Shown one piece after another: positions 32,404 through 41,834 of a stretch of 64,000 nucleotides of DNA. The notes below the pieces were generated by a model, which did not search any database, was not told the DNA's origin, and saw only the letters and a program-made list of their open reading frames with translations. The stretch covers positions 124,001 to 188,000 of the forward strand of contig NZ_JABURY010000019.1 of NCBI RefSeq assembly GCF_014489845.1. Direction: 5' to 3'. The stretch comes from Frischella japonica. Lineage in GTDB: Bacteria; Pseudomonadota; Gammaproteobacteria; Enterobacterales; Orbaceae. The number at the start of each line of letters is the position of its first letter. Position 1 is the stretch's first letter. Position numbers and translations under genes: made by a program.

Positions 32404-32436
32404 ACTAAATTATGTTCATTAGCCATAAAATGATAT

Positions 32437-32736
32437 TTACTTTTTAAAATATATATCTTGATGAAGGGCACATCGGGGATTAAATTCAGCCAAGCAAAAT
32501 GGACATTTATAGTGTTGATATTGTTCATATGTTAGACATGCCTTACACTTCCCGCACATTACAGGTTTGGTATGATGAATTTGTATCGCGACAAACGGAT
32601 GATCGCAAATTTCGTCATGACATTGATAACACGCAAAATATTGCTTACATTGACCACATTGAAGCGCCACAATATCATTTTCATTATGGTAATGTATACA
32701 GCGTCCGCTGTCGTCAGTTTGAATTCCTCGAATCAT
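32437..32736 (-). CDS. CHY zinc-finger protein
   Basis: The 99-residue protein has the CHY zinc-finger pattern: CIHYHNENDIVALQC then CKQYFACYQCHDE and H, followed by CGKCKACLTYEQY and CPFCLAEFNPRCALH. These Cys and His residues can bind several zinc ions. Members are of uncertain function in bacteria; eukaryotic relatives are in ubiquitin ligases and mitochondrial import. It is convergent with folA. Confidence 0.8.
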   Translation of the reverse strand: MIRGIQTDDSGRCIHYHNENDIVALQCGQCKQYFACYQCHDEICDHPFVAIQIHHTKPVMCGKCKACLTYEQYQHYKCPFCLAEFNPRCALHQDIYFKK

Positions 32737-33167
32737 AGCCTACACCCAACTAAAGACAAAACAGTTAATGATTTCTCAAAAACGTAATATACCACCACTC
32801 AAACGCATCTCAGTTTATTATTATTTAACTGAATAGACATTTTCAATATTGAGTATCAATTATCAAACATATTCACTTAGAATATAATATATATCTTATA
32901 ATTCTTGAATTAAATGCATGATGGTTAAAAAGTATAACTACTTTTTTTATTTACCACACAAAAAAAATCGTACTTAAAAAAATTTGCTGTTTTCTGCCAA
33001 GAATAACAACATTAAAAAGATGATTAATAAACCGCAATTAAGGCGATTATCGGTTGTACGAAACGGGTCAATACCTATTTCTTTTTAAGCAAAAAATAAA
33101 AAAATATGACTTGATAGGATATTTTCTTTATTAAAACTATCATACGCTAAATCCGTAAAATCATAGA

Positions 33168-33386
33168 TTAACGATTAATCAACCATTTTGGTCTAATAGA
33201 GTCAAACACAAAAGTACCCAATTGTTTCTGAAAATAATCCCCACTTTCTGTAATTAACAAAACATACCAATTTTGATAACAAATCGCAGCTTATTAAAAT
33301 TTCCCAATACCTAAACCTTTATTACACTTATTATTAATTGCAATTTTAGAATAGATAACTTTGTATTTAACAAATGATAGAACAGT
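33168..33386 (-). pseudogene. Decayed C-terminal part of a LysR-type regulator
   Basis: Two neighbouring minus-strand frames read like one broken LysR effector domain. The first (33386 to 33294) ends KIAINNKCNKGLGIGKF and stop, matching the GlGIg loop of these regulators. The second (33290 to 33168) reads CYQNWYVLLITESGDYFQKQ, then LGTFVFDSIRPKW and stop, like their last strand and helix. A longer frame just upstream (33641 to 33411), with VAQFLVKYEDI, may be more of it. No DNA-binding domain is seen. The family call is by pattern only. Confidence 0.42.
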
Positions 33387-33419
33387 TTATAGATGATTAC
33401 AGATTAACTTTCACCAAAC

Positions 33420-33922
33420 CAGAATAAAAACAATATAATTATTACTGAATATCTTTTGCCTTATTATATTATTCCTTATCAAAAAAACCTTGATAAATTT
33501 ACTAATATTTAATAAAAATCGAAATATATTGTTTAATAAAGCTTTTGCTAAAGATCTCTTAAAAGTTGTTGAAATGTCTTCATATTTCACAAGAAACTGT
33601 GCAACTAGCAAAGATATAACTATTAAACAATAAAATATCACAGTATATTGTGGAAAAACTAGGCAGTTTATCGTAATGAAAATGATTTAACAGACTAAAT
33701 CAACTTGCATTTTGCTATGACATCGAAATAAAAAAAATATAATAATATTAGCAATTATTTAATCACTAACTGAAATTTGAAAACCAACTTAAGCATAATG
33801 TTTGCTTTTCCATTAGCCTAAGTCGATTTGAAAGGTGACATGCAAATCTATCAGCAAATTGGCTAAAAACTTACAAGAATAAACGATACCTTTTTCAATA
33901 ATGAATCACACTAATAATGCCA
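33420..33922. other. Very AT-rich gap beside the sugar locus
   Basis: Apart from the decayed regulator beside it, this part of the 32737-33922 gap has no gene that I can support. A 76-codon minus-strand frame at 33411-33641 is rich in Ile, Leu, Phe and Asn, as chance frames in such DNA are, though part of it may belong to the dead LysR gene. Confidence 0.4.
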
Positions 33923-34816
33923 TTATTTAGCTATAAATTTTTTTATCAATTCATCTGGCATTTTAGGCATTGGACCACTTTGTGTGCAAACATACGCTGC
34001 AACATGGTTTGCCTTAATATTAATCTCTTTTAATGAGCTCCCCTTTAAATACAAGGTACTTGCAGTTGCCATAAATGAATCGCCAGCACCAACCGTATCA
34101 ATTGGGGTAATCTTTTCCGCTGGGCAGTAATCTTGCTCAGTTTGATTAATTAGGTAACTCCCTTCACTCCCACAGGTATAAATTAATAACTCTAATTGAT
34201 AATGTTGATTAAGATAATCAAACAATACCTTAGGATCATTTTTAATATTGAGTAATTGGGCTATAACCGGAAGCTCTTCATCATTCAGTTTTAAAATGTG
34301 GCTTTGCTCAATTGAAAAACGCAAAATATCATTGGTATAATGGTTCTGGCGAAGATTAATATCAACAATAATTTTTACCTTTTCCGGCAATTCAGCCACA
34401 ATTCTTTTTAATAATTGATGATTATTACTATTGCGTTGAATAAGACTACCAAAATAAATAGCCACGATATCATCTTGAAGTAAATGTTCTAACGATGTTG
34501 TTAGTTGGATATCATCCCAGGCGACGGGATTAAGAATGTTGTAGGTCGGCTTGCCGTCTGCATCGAGTTCCACCATCACTTTACCCGTTGCATAATTGGC
34601 TGAAATTTGTACGCTATGCGGAATAGCTAACATAGCCAACTGATTCAATAATTCTTTGCCATTATCATCATCGCCAACGGCTGATACCAATATAGCTTGA
34701 GCGCCGGCTGATTTAGCATGATAACAAAAGTTAGCGGCAGCGCCGCCAATTTTTTTGCCGTTAGGTAAATAGTCCCATAGAAACTCACCTACTGCGATCA
34801 TCTTTAGGTTAGTCAT
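33923..34816 (-). CDS. PfkB-family sugar kinase (fructokinase-like)
   Basis: The 297-residue ribokinase-fold protein has the N-terminal GGAAANFCYHAKSAGAQAIL block, and the C-terminal DTVGAGDSFMA motif with the catalytic Asp. The GEFLWDYLPNGKKIGGAAAN start resembles fructokinases. Its start overlaps the stop of the upstream 467-residue gene by 8 bases, so it is coupled to it. It is the last gene of the sugar operon and probably phosphorylates the imported or released sugar. The exact sugar is not known. Confidence 0.85.
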   Translation of the reverse strand: MTNLKMIAVGEFLWDYLPNGKKIGGAAANFCYHAKSAGAQAILVSAVGDDDNGKELLNQLAMLAIPHSVQISANYATGKVMVELDADGKPTYNILNPVAWDDIQLTTSLEHLLQDDIVAIYFGSLIQRNSNNHQLLKRIVAELPEKVKIIVDINLRQNHYTNDILRFSIEQSHILKLNDEELPVIAQLLNIKNDPKVLFDYLNQHYQLELLIYTCGSEGSYLINQTEQDYCPAEKITPIDTVGAGDSFMATASTLYLKGSSLKEINIKANHVAAYVCTQSGPMPKMPDELIKKFIAK

Positions 34817-36212
34817 ATTCGATTATTCCTTGTTTGATATCGATATTTTTTTCCATACTGTCGGCTTGTTGTTGCCAATCTTCAAATTGTCCGTAAGCAG
34901 TATAAATTGTTGAACCAGTAGGCAGTTCTGGGTATTCATTTTCACCATTCGTTCCCCAATTTACCCAACCGGAATCTTTACGTTGCACAATTTGATAGCG
35001 ACCAACAATATTACTGGTGTACCAGACCATAGCATACCCCGATTGTGGATTGATTTCAGCTGTTTTATTGGCAGCTAACGGAAAAATAGTTTGTTCTGGT
35101 ACACTATTTACATCAACTTCCTTAGCAAACAAAACATCTCGATGACGCGGGCTTTTATGTACCACGTGATGCGCTTCACGTAAAATATCTTTTACATGGT
35201 CTCTAATTTCTTCATCTGTCAATATGCCTTCTTTAACACAAAATAATCGCCAAAAGAAATCCCAAGATACCGCATTAATATTATCACCAATAGAATCACG
35301 ATATTGTCTGGCATTCTCAGAAAGTGTCTGCGTGGGTTGTGATAAAATACGATTTACTTCGGCTGCTAAAATTTTGGCATATAAATCACCTTCACGATAA
35401 TAGGTTCCGCCATAACTAGCAAAACGCGAGAATACAACATCGTTCTGACCACTTTCATATTCATCACCAACGGTTATTTTGTTGATAACAGGCATACCAT
35501 CGACAAAGGTAGTAAAATCATCAACGTCATAACGACGTCTAAACCAAGGTGATTGATAAAAGAATTCCCAAACAATGGAAAATTTTTTATTGTGTAACGC
35601 AGGATCAAGGCCATTAGGAACCTCACCATTAAAACGATAACGACAATAAATCGGTCCCTCAACCTCAGTGATACAATCAACAATACAATGTTCGGGTGGA
35701 TTGATTAATCCGTTTGCTGGCGTAAAGAATGGACCGTAAAACCCACCAATAGCATTAGAACAATCTTTAATTAAATTACGTCCCTCCGCTTTTGCGGCAA
35801 AATATCTTATACCCCACTTACCGTATGAAGTTCCATCACCAGTACCACGACAGAGTTCTAAAATATAATGACCGGTATCCAGCCGTTTTACCCCGTCTGA
35901 TAAAGTAGGTTTTAATTGCTCAATGCCCTTGATGTTTGCTACTGGGTTATTAGGTTGACATACCAAGGTATAGTTTTCGACTAATTTCGTCATATTGTTA
36001 ACGATAAAAGCGATAGAACAAGCTGAAATACGCTGCTCATTACAATAAATGAGATCAAATAATTGATGGGGAACCGTTTCACCTTGTTCATTAACTAATC
36101 TCAAATCAGCAGGATTTATCCCTTCATCAGGAAAACATAATCGGGTCAACACCGGCTCATTGTTTCTGGTTAGTCCATCAGGATTATTGAGCATTAAGGT
36201 ACATTTTTTCAT
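34809..36212 (-). CDS. Unrecognised cytoplasmic protein of a sugar operon (possible glycan-cleaving enzyme)
   Basis: I do not recognise this 467-residue protein with certainty. It has no signal peptide or membrane segment. The N-terminus (RNNEPVLTRLCFPDEGINP, then DLRLVNEQGETVPHQL) resembles the beta-sandwich start of YetA / PcRGLX-type rhamnogalacturonan-lyase-like proteins. The middle is rich in Tyr, Trp, Asp and Gly (GTGDGTSYGKWGIRYF; SPWFRRRYDVDDFTTFVDG), as in carbohydrate-active enzymes. It lies between the ABC permease and the sugar kinase, overlapping the latter by 8 bases. A hydrolase, lyase or epimerase acting on the imported compound is inferred; no activity is shown. Confidence 0.6.
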   Translation of the reverse strand: MKKCTLMLNNPDGLTRNNEPVLTRLCFPDEGINPADLRLVNEQGETVPHQLFDLIYCNEQRISACSIAFIVNNMTKLVENYTLVCQPNNPVANIKGIEQLKPTLSDGVKRLDTGHYILELCRGTGDGTSYGKWGIRYFAAKAEGRNLIKDCSNAIGGFYGPFFTPANGLINPPEHCIVDCITEVEGPIYCRYRFNGEVPNGLDPALHNKKFSIVWEFFYQSPWFRRRYDVDDFTTFVDGMPVINKITVGDEYESGQNDVVFSRFASYGGTYYREGDLYAKILAAEVNRILSQPTQTLSENARQYRDSIGDNINAVSWDFFWRLFCVKEGILTDEEIRDHVKDILREAHHVVHKSPRHRDVLFAKEVDVNSVPEQTIFPLAANKTAEINPQSGYAMVWYTSNIVGRYQIVQRKDSGWVNWGTNGENEYPELPTGSTIYTAYGQFEDWQQQADSMEKNIDIKQGIIEYD

Positions 36213-36269
36213 TATAATTTGTCCTATATTTAATTGTAAAATCTGTTTTGTTGCTTGATAGCTTTCTTT

Positions 36270-37292
36270 TTAGGCAGATTTACTTCGTTTTCTTTTCAAG
36301 ATATCAACATAAACCGCTAAGAAAATGATTACCCCTTTCGCAACCAGTTGCCAGAATGAATTTACGCCAAGTAAATTTAGACCATTATTAATAATACCGA
36401 TAACAAAAACGCCTAAAATAGTACCACTTATACGACCAATGCCTCCCGACATGGAAATGCCACCTAACACACATGCCGCAATAGCATCCATTTCATAACC
36501 CTGCGCAACAGAAGGCTGCCCTGAATACATTCGTGCAGCAAGGACAATGCCGGCAAAAGCAGCCAGAAAACCAGCAATGGTATAAACAATAATTTCCACG
36601 CGTTTAATCGGAATGCCCGATAATCTTGCCGCTTCACGATTACCACCTAAAGCGTAAATATATGTTCCTAAACGCGTTCTATTGACAATAATTAACATAA
36701 CGACGATAAATACAAACATATAGATAACAGGGTAAGGAATTACGCCTAAGTAACCGGTGCCAATTGTGGTAAAGTTATCATCAAAAATACGAATTGATTG
36801 ACCACCACTGTAAATAAAGCCAATACCACGCGCAATCATCATCATCGCTAAAGTAACAATAAATGGTGGTATCCCAGTGTAGGCTATTGCAGCACCATTT
36901 GCCGCACCACATAACGTACCAATAAGCAGTCCCAATAAAATAGCGGGTACGATGCCCATTTCACCAATAGAGATGAATCCAACGGTCAGCGTTCCCGCCA
37001 TAGCCACAATTGAGCCTACAGACAAATCGATACCACCCAACATAATAATTAATGTCATACCTAGCGCTAAACACATATTAGTAGAGACTTGTCTTAATAC
37101 CGACAACATATTATCTTGGGTAAGAAATACCGGTGTTGAAAATGCCAGAATAATACAAATTAAAATTAATGCGATTAAAATACCAATGTTGTTAATAAAG
37201 AAATCAAGAAAGTTTTTTATAATTAAATTATGTGTATTTGCATACTGGCTAGTATGATTGCTATTTAAACTGTTATTAGGTTTACTGAACAT
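36270..37292 (-). CDS. Ribose-type ABC transporter permease
   Basis: The 340-residue membrane protein belongs to the RbsC/AraH permease family. It has the hallmark LALGMTLIIMLGGIDLSVGS and, near the C-terminus, AACVLGGISMSGGIGRISGT. The N-terminal cytoplasmic tail is about 25 residues. The gene starts one base after the ATPase stop, with AGGGAGAG before it. With the two genes upstream it forms a complete importer; the substrate is unknown. Confidence 0.9.
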   Translation of the reverse strand: MFSKPNNSLNSNHTSQYANTHNLIIKNFLDFFINNIGILIALILICIILAFSTPVFLTQDNMLSVLRQVSTNMCLALGMTLIIMLGGIDLSVGSIVAMAGTLTVGFISIGEMGIVPAILLGLLIGTLCGAANGAAIAYTGIPPFIVTLAMMMIARGIGFIYSGGQSIRIFDDNFTTIGTGYLGVIPYPVIYMFVFIVVMLIIVNRTRLGTYIYALGGNREAARLSGIPIKRVEIIVYTIAGFLAAFAGIVLAARMYSGQPSVAQGYEMDAIAACVLGGISMSGGIGRISGTILGVFVIGIINNGLNLLGVNSFWQLVAKGVIIFLAVYVDILKRKRSKSA

Positions 37293-37293
37293 T

Positions 37294-38784
37294 TTAAGCT
37301 CTCCCTGTCGCTAATTTCATAATTTTTTCTTGTGAGAGTTCAGTCTGAGATAGTTCACCTTGTATTTCGCCATTAGCGACAACACAAACTCTGTCACACA
37401 TGTTAATAATTTCGGGTAATTCCGATGAAATCATAATGATGGCAATACCATTAGCACATAATTCATCAATAATTTTGTATATTTCAGCTTTGGCACCGAT
37501 ATCAATGCCCCTTGTTGGTTCGTCTAAAATAATCAGTTTCGGCGATGTTGCTAACCATTTAGCAATAACAACTTTCTGTTGATTACCGCCACTCAGTTCA
37601 CCAACGATTTTATTCGCGCTCGGTGTTTTTATATTGAGTTTTGTAATATAATTTTGAATAATTTTTTCACGTTGCTTGTGATTAACAAAACATCCATGAA
37701 TAAATTGCTTGAGAACAGTTAATGACAGATTAAAACCAATACTATTATTAAGTACTAATCCCTCTTTTTTACGGTCTTCTGGCACCAAAGCAATACCTAA
37801 ATCGATAGCATCTTGTGGGCAGCGTATCAAGATAGGTTTATTTTCAAAATAAATTGTACCGCTGTCATATTTGTCGACGCCAAAAATCGCCCGCATAATT
37901 TCGCTTCTTCCTGCGCCCATCAAACCGGAAAAACCGAGAATTTCACCTTTTTTTAATTGAAAATTTATGTTACTAAATACACCATTTCGAGTCAGGTTTT
38001 CTACGCTTAAAATCACATCATTGGATTGTTGATAATTACGTTGATAATAATTATTTAAACTTCGCCCCACCATCATCTTGACTAGCTCATCAATATGGGT
38101 TTGAGAAGTTTTAACCGTATCAACATATTCACCATCGCGAATAACACTAATTTGATCGGTAATAGCAAAAAGTTCATCCATACGGTGAGATATATAAATA
38201 ATACTAACGTTATGTTCTTTTAATTTTTTAATCATGACAAACAATTGTTCAACTTCTTTTTCCGTTAAAGAGGATGTTGGTTCATCCATAATTAAAATTC
38301 TGACATTAAAAGAAATAGCTTTAACAATTTCGACTAGCTGTTGTTGTGCAATTGTTAGCTTATAAACGGGTGTAAGAACATCGATTGATAGGTCCATACT
38401 TGCCATCATAATCTGTGCTTTACTAATCATTTTTTTATGATCTTTCAAACCCCATTTGTTAATAGGTTCTCGGCCTAAAAATATGTTTTCGTAAATGCTG
38501 ATATGTGGTACTAATACGATTTCTTGGTGGATAACATTAATCCCATAAGCTTGTGCTTCTTTGATGTTATTAATGGTGACATTTTTACCATTAATTCTTA
38601 TTTCACCATGATCGGGTTTATATATACCACCAATAATTTTTATCAAGGTTGATTTACCCGCGCCATTTTCACCTAATAACCCATGAACTTCGCCTTGCTG
38701 CAATGTAAAATGCATATTTTTTAGAGCATGGACGCCAGCAAATTTTTTTTCAATCTGATTGAGTTGTAATGCAATTGGTTCCAT
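37294..38784 (-). CDS. Ribose-type ABC transporter ATPase (double domain)
   Basis: The 496-residue protein has two ABC domains in tandem, as in RbsA/MglA/XylG. The first has Walker A GENGAGKSTLIK, the signature LTIAQQQLVEI and Walker B ILIMDEPTSSL. The second has GLMGAGRSE in the Walker A position, the signature LSGGNQQKVVIAKWL and LIILDEPTRGID. The degenerate second P-loop is usual in this family. It follows the binding protein and precedes the permease. Confidence 0.92.
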   Translation of the reverse strand: MEPIALQLNQIEKKFAGVHALKNMHFTLQQGEVHGLLGENGAGKSTLIKIIGGIYKPDHGEIRINGKNVTINNIKEAQAYGINVIHQEIVLVPHISIYENIFLGREPINKWGLKDHKKMISKAQIMMASMDLSIDVLTPVYKLTIAQQQLVEIVKAISFNVRILIMDEPTSSLTEKEVEQLFVMIKKLKEHNVSIIYISHRMDELFAITDQISVIRDGEYVDTVKTSQTHIDELVKMMVGRSLNNYYQRNYQQSNDVILSVENLTRNGVFSNINFQLKKGEILGFSGLMGAGRSEIMRAIFGVDKYDSGTIYFENKPILIRCPQDAIDLGIALVPEDRKKEGLVLNNSIGFNLSLTVLKQFIHGCFVNHKQREKIIQNYITKLNIKTPSANKIVGELSGGNQQKVVIAKWLATSPKLIILDEPTRGIDIGAKAEIYKIIDELCANGIAIIMISSELPEIINMCDRVCVVANGEIQGELSQTELSQEKIMKLATGRA

Positions 38785-38868
38785 AGTATTACCTTCTGGA
38801 TTTTAATCGATTAACTAATACACGCTATTGTTATCTTTATTTTGTATATTAGTTAACCGAACTAGTCG

Positions 38869-39813
38869 TTATTGCCAGGCTTTAACACCATATTTTTGAA
38901 TCAATTCTTCAGTAATTGGAAAGGTTGGCACAAGGATTTCTTTATCAACCTTTTCACCAGCAAGAATCTTTTCGCCAACTTTATAGCTTTCTTTCGCTAA
39001 TTGAATGGGAGCTTGCGCAACAGTTAGTGTTATTTGCCCGTCTTTAAACGCTTTTTTACCATCAGGTGAACCATCAACAGTATAAATTTTAATATTTTTT
39101 AATTTATTTGATGCCTTTAATGCCACCACGACCCCTAAAGCTGATGGGTCATTAACAGCAAAAAAAGCTTGGACATTAGGATTAGCTTGAATAATATCTT
39201 CAGCAATTGGCATGGTGACTTCCAAAGCACATTTACCATTTTGTTGAGAAACGACATTAAATTTGCTACGGCTCTCGCCTAAACCAGCAAAAAATCCGTC
39301 TGCTCTTAGTACGCTAGCCCGATTAAATGGACAATCAATCACTGCGATTTTAGCTCCATCAGGAAAATCTTTAACCATCCGTTCCCCATTAATTTTGCCA
39401 GCTAAAAAGTTATCAGAAGCAATCGTACTTACAACCAGATCGTCATCACTAATTGGATTATCAATTACAACAACAGGAATATTTTTCTTTTGTGCAGCGA
39501 GCAATCCTTGGCGAATTCCTTCTGAATCAACAGCAATTAAATAAATGATATCGACTTTTTGATTAATCACGTCTTCCATCATTGAAATTTGTTTGGCTTG
39601 ATCATATTGTGGATCGATCAGAATATATTGATCACCATTTTTTTTAGCAATATCAGCAAACGTATCAGAAATAGCGGTAAAAAAAGAGTTGTTTAAGGTT
39701 GATGTTATAAAAGCAAATTTTATCGGTTTATGGTCATTTTCCTTGGCGTATATTGAGTCAGTTGTAAAAAAAATCATTATTATTGTCATGAATAACGTTA
39801 TCAGTTTTTTCAT
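38869..39813 (-). CDS. Periplasmic sugar-binding protein (RbsB-like)
   Basis: The 314-residue protein begins with a signal peptide (MKKLITLFMTIIMIFF, cleaved near IYA). A type-I periplasmic-binding fold follows: IKFAFITSTLNNSFFTAI, IYLIAVDSEGI, and the hinge region FFAVNDPSALGVVVALKA. This is the RbsB/sugar ABC receptor family. It is the first gene of the operon, and its AGGTGAGG ribosome site is strong. The ligand cannot be read from sequence. Confidence 0.9.
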   Translation of the reverse strand: MKKLITLFMTIIMIFFTTDSIYAKENDHKPIKFAFITSTLNNSFFTAISDTFADIAKKNGDQYILIDPQYDQAKQISMMEDVINQKVDIIYLIAVDSEGIRQGLLAAQKKNIPVVVIDNPISDDDLVVSTIASDNFLAGKINGERMVKDFPDGAKIAVIDCPFNRASVLRADGFFAGLGESRSKFNVVSQQNGKCALEVTMPIAEDIIQANPNVQAFFAVNDPSALGVVVALKASNKLKNIKIYTVDGSPDGKKAFKDGQITLTVAQAPIQLAKESYKVGEKILAGEKVDKEILVPTFPITEELIQKYGVKAWQ

Positions 39814-39865
39814 TTATTTTACCTCACCTACTTGCAGAATGAATAAGACATAAATCTTATGATTA

Positions 39866-40017
39866 CTAGATCTAAATTATATTGAATAATATTATACCTA
39901 GTACATGCTAGTCTAAGAGACTCATTTTATATTACAATAACAATCCATTTTTTTTACTAGTTATGATAATGATGTCACTATTTAAGATTAACTTGTAAAA
40001 ATTAAATTTAACAAGTT
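39866..40017. promoter_or_regulatory. Divergent control region of the sugar operon
   Basis: The 269-base gap between the binding protein and the regulator holds several possible operators. A perfect inverted repeat AACTTGT (39990-39996) and ACAAGTT (40011-40017) is separated by 14 AT-only bases. AGTCT-AAG-AGACT is at 39910-39922. Four CTAG tetramers (39866, 39898, 39908, 39957) lie within 95 bases. TGATA-N6-TCACT at 39964-39979 is a weak Crp-like site. Which of these binds the neighbouring regulator is unknown. Confidence 0.4.
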
Positions 40018-40082
40018 TATCGGTATGGCATAATGCATAATAATAAATTGTTAAGCCATAATTTTGAGGATGAAATATCAGC

Positions 40083-41180
40083 ATGGCAAAAAAAAGTGAG
40101 CAAATATATCAGGAAATTTTAACCCACATTCAAAACGGTGTATTCGGGCTTGATGGCCCTTTACCATCAACTTCCGAATTGAGTACCATGTTTAATGTCT
40201 CCAGACCAACAATAGCTAAAGTGTATTCACGCTTAAAACAAGAAGGCTATATTGATGGTAGTCAAGGAGCAAAATATTATGTAAAACAGTTTGATAAAAT
40301 TAGCAGTAAATATATATTTGGTATTTTAGCACCGAGACTTGATCAGGATGAAAGTCGGATTATTTTAGATAGTTTATATTCAGAAATAGCCAGTTTATCG
40401 AACCAATACCAATTTTCATTATTATGGGCAGGGATGTTAACGGGTAGTTATGATGTTCAGACCATTTTAAGCAATATTGAAAATGTCATCATTAATTATA
40501 AAAAGAATAATCTTAATGGTATATTTTTTTCACCTTTAGAGTTTCATCCATATGCTAAACGTATCAATGAAGGCATTATTACATGTTTAACAAAATACCA
40601 AGTACCGTGTATTTTACTTGAACGAGATTATTGTGTCTTTCCTGCGCGCGGACAAGCAGATTTAGTCAGTATAGATAATATTGCGGCAGGTTATATTGTT
40701 ACACGGCATTTTATTAAGCAAGGCCATAAACGAATCGCTTTTATCTTAAAAAGTGACTCTGCTCATACCATTGCATTAAGAATCATCGGGTATAAACAAG
40801 CGTTAATGGATGCTAATATTGAATATGATAATAATTGGATTATCCAAGCATCACAAATTGACGAAAACATCATTAAGACACTCGTTAAGTTAGACGTGAA
40901 GCATGTAGTATGTGGTAACGATTTTACCGCCATGCAGCTGCTTTCATTAAATCAACGTCATTATCCTCAGCGGCGAATATTTACCATCAGTTTCGATGAT
41001 GCCGAATATGCCAGTCATTTGGCACTGCCACTTTCTACTTATAAACAACCGTTGGTTAGCATTGCGCGTACTGCCGTTGAAACATTAATACAACGGGTGA
41101 ATGATACCACATTACCTATTCGAACAATTTATGTAGAAGGCGAATTGGTAATTCGTAACTCTAGTGAGGTATTATTATAA
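40083..41180 (+). CDS. GntR-type regulator with LacI-like sugar-binding domain
   Basis: The 365-residue protein has an N-terminal GntR winged helix (residues 1-70), with PLPSTSELSTMFNVSRPTIAKVYSRLKQEGYI. A LacI/periplasmic-binding effector domain follows (about 80-365), with DLVSIDNIAAGYIVTRHFI and HKRIAFIL. This is the AraR-like hybrid arrangement. It is divergent from the ABC operon by 269 bases and most likely controls it in response to the transported sugar. Confidence 0.85.
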   Translation: MAKKSEQIYQEILTHIQNGVFGLDGPLPSTSELSTMFNVSRPTIAKVYSRLKQEGYIDGSQGAKYYVKQFDKISSKYIFGILAPRLDQDESRIILDSLYSEIASLSNQYQFSLLWAGMLTGSYDVQTILSNIENVIINYKKNNLNGIFFSPLEFHPYAKRINEGIITCLTKYQVPCILLERDYCVFPARGQADLVSIDNIAAGYIVTRHFIKQGHKRIAFILKSDSAHTIALRIIGYKQALMDANIEYDNNWIIQASQIDENIIKTLVKLDVKHVVCGNDFTAMQLLSLNQRHYPQRRIFTISFDDAEYASHLALPLSTYKQPLVSIARTAVETLIQRVNDTTLPIRTIYVEGELVIRNSSEVLL

Positions 41181-41400
41181 TTAAACAACAAATGAATAAA
41201 TTAAATTTTATTGATCGTAATATGTTGTTTATTTGCTCAAATAATTAGCAGTAACGGGTAAAATTACCACATTGTTGTGGAATTTCGAGTTAAGGCAAAT
41301 CTGATTATTATGTTATATACACACTGCATAAGCATAATAGCCAATTCGGAACAAAAGTTATATAACTTCACATATTTATCGGTTTGACTTCCATCTTAAC

Positions 41401-41428
41401 AAAAAGCTCAAAATACCGGGCTTTTTTA
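41401..41428 (+). terminator. Candidate intrinsic terminator
   Basis: AAAAAGCTC (41401-41409) pairs with GGGCTTTTT (41418-41426) with one G-U pair, and is followed by TTATT. It is about 220 bases past the regulator stop and may end that transcript, or an unrecognised small RNA in between. Confidence 0.5.
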
Positions 41429-41528
41429 TTTAGATATTACCCTTAAATTATTGAGGCAACTAAGTAAACTAACTGAAAAAAAAATAACGTAGCCATCTTA
41501 TTAAGGGTTCTATTCAATAAAACAAAAG

Positions 41529-41651
41529 CTAACATTCTTCAATTCTGGTATTGATTAATTTTTTCTCGGTTGGTGAAAGTAGATCCCACAACAATGGTGA
41601 AAAATAGATTGCCGTATTAACAATCGTATTTTGTATGCTGTTTATTTTTTG
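41529..41651 (-). pseudogene. Short coding relic of unknown origin
   Basis: A 40-codon open stretch ends NTAIYFSPLLWDLLSPTEKK then LINTRIEEC and stop. The composition (Trp, Pro, Asp, Glu) is unlike chance frames in AT-rich DNA. The pattern LWDLLSPTEKKLI recalls the C-terminal WDxLxPxEq segment of large serine recombinases, but that is a weak match. There is no start codon or ribosome site. Confidence 0.25.
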
Positions 41652-41834
41652 TTAGGTTAATTAGCATATACTTTAACGATTTTTTTAATGCAGTTAATCT
41701 AAAGAAATTATGTTTTTTTTATGCTATAGTTACCGGCTCTCACCACGTGGCATCAATATTTTGAAGATTATCGAGTAGCCCAATTCTTTATCATCAATTA
41801 TTGCAAGTGCCACTTATTTTGCTTTAGGAAAACT

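Noticed and set aside
33411-33641. A 76-codon minus-strand frame in the AT-rich gap.
   Set aside because: As a gene it lacks a ribosome site and is mostly Ile, Leu, Phe and Asn. It is at best part of the decayed LysR gene beside it.
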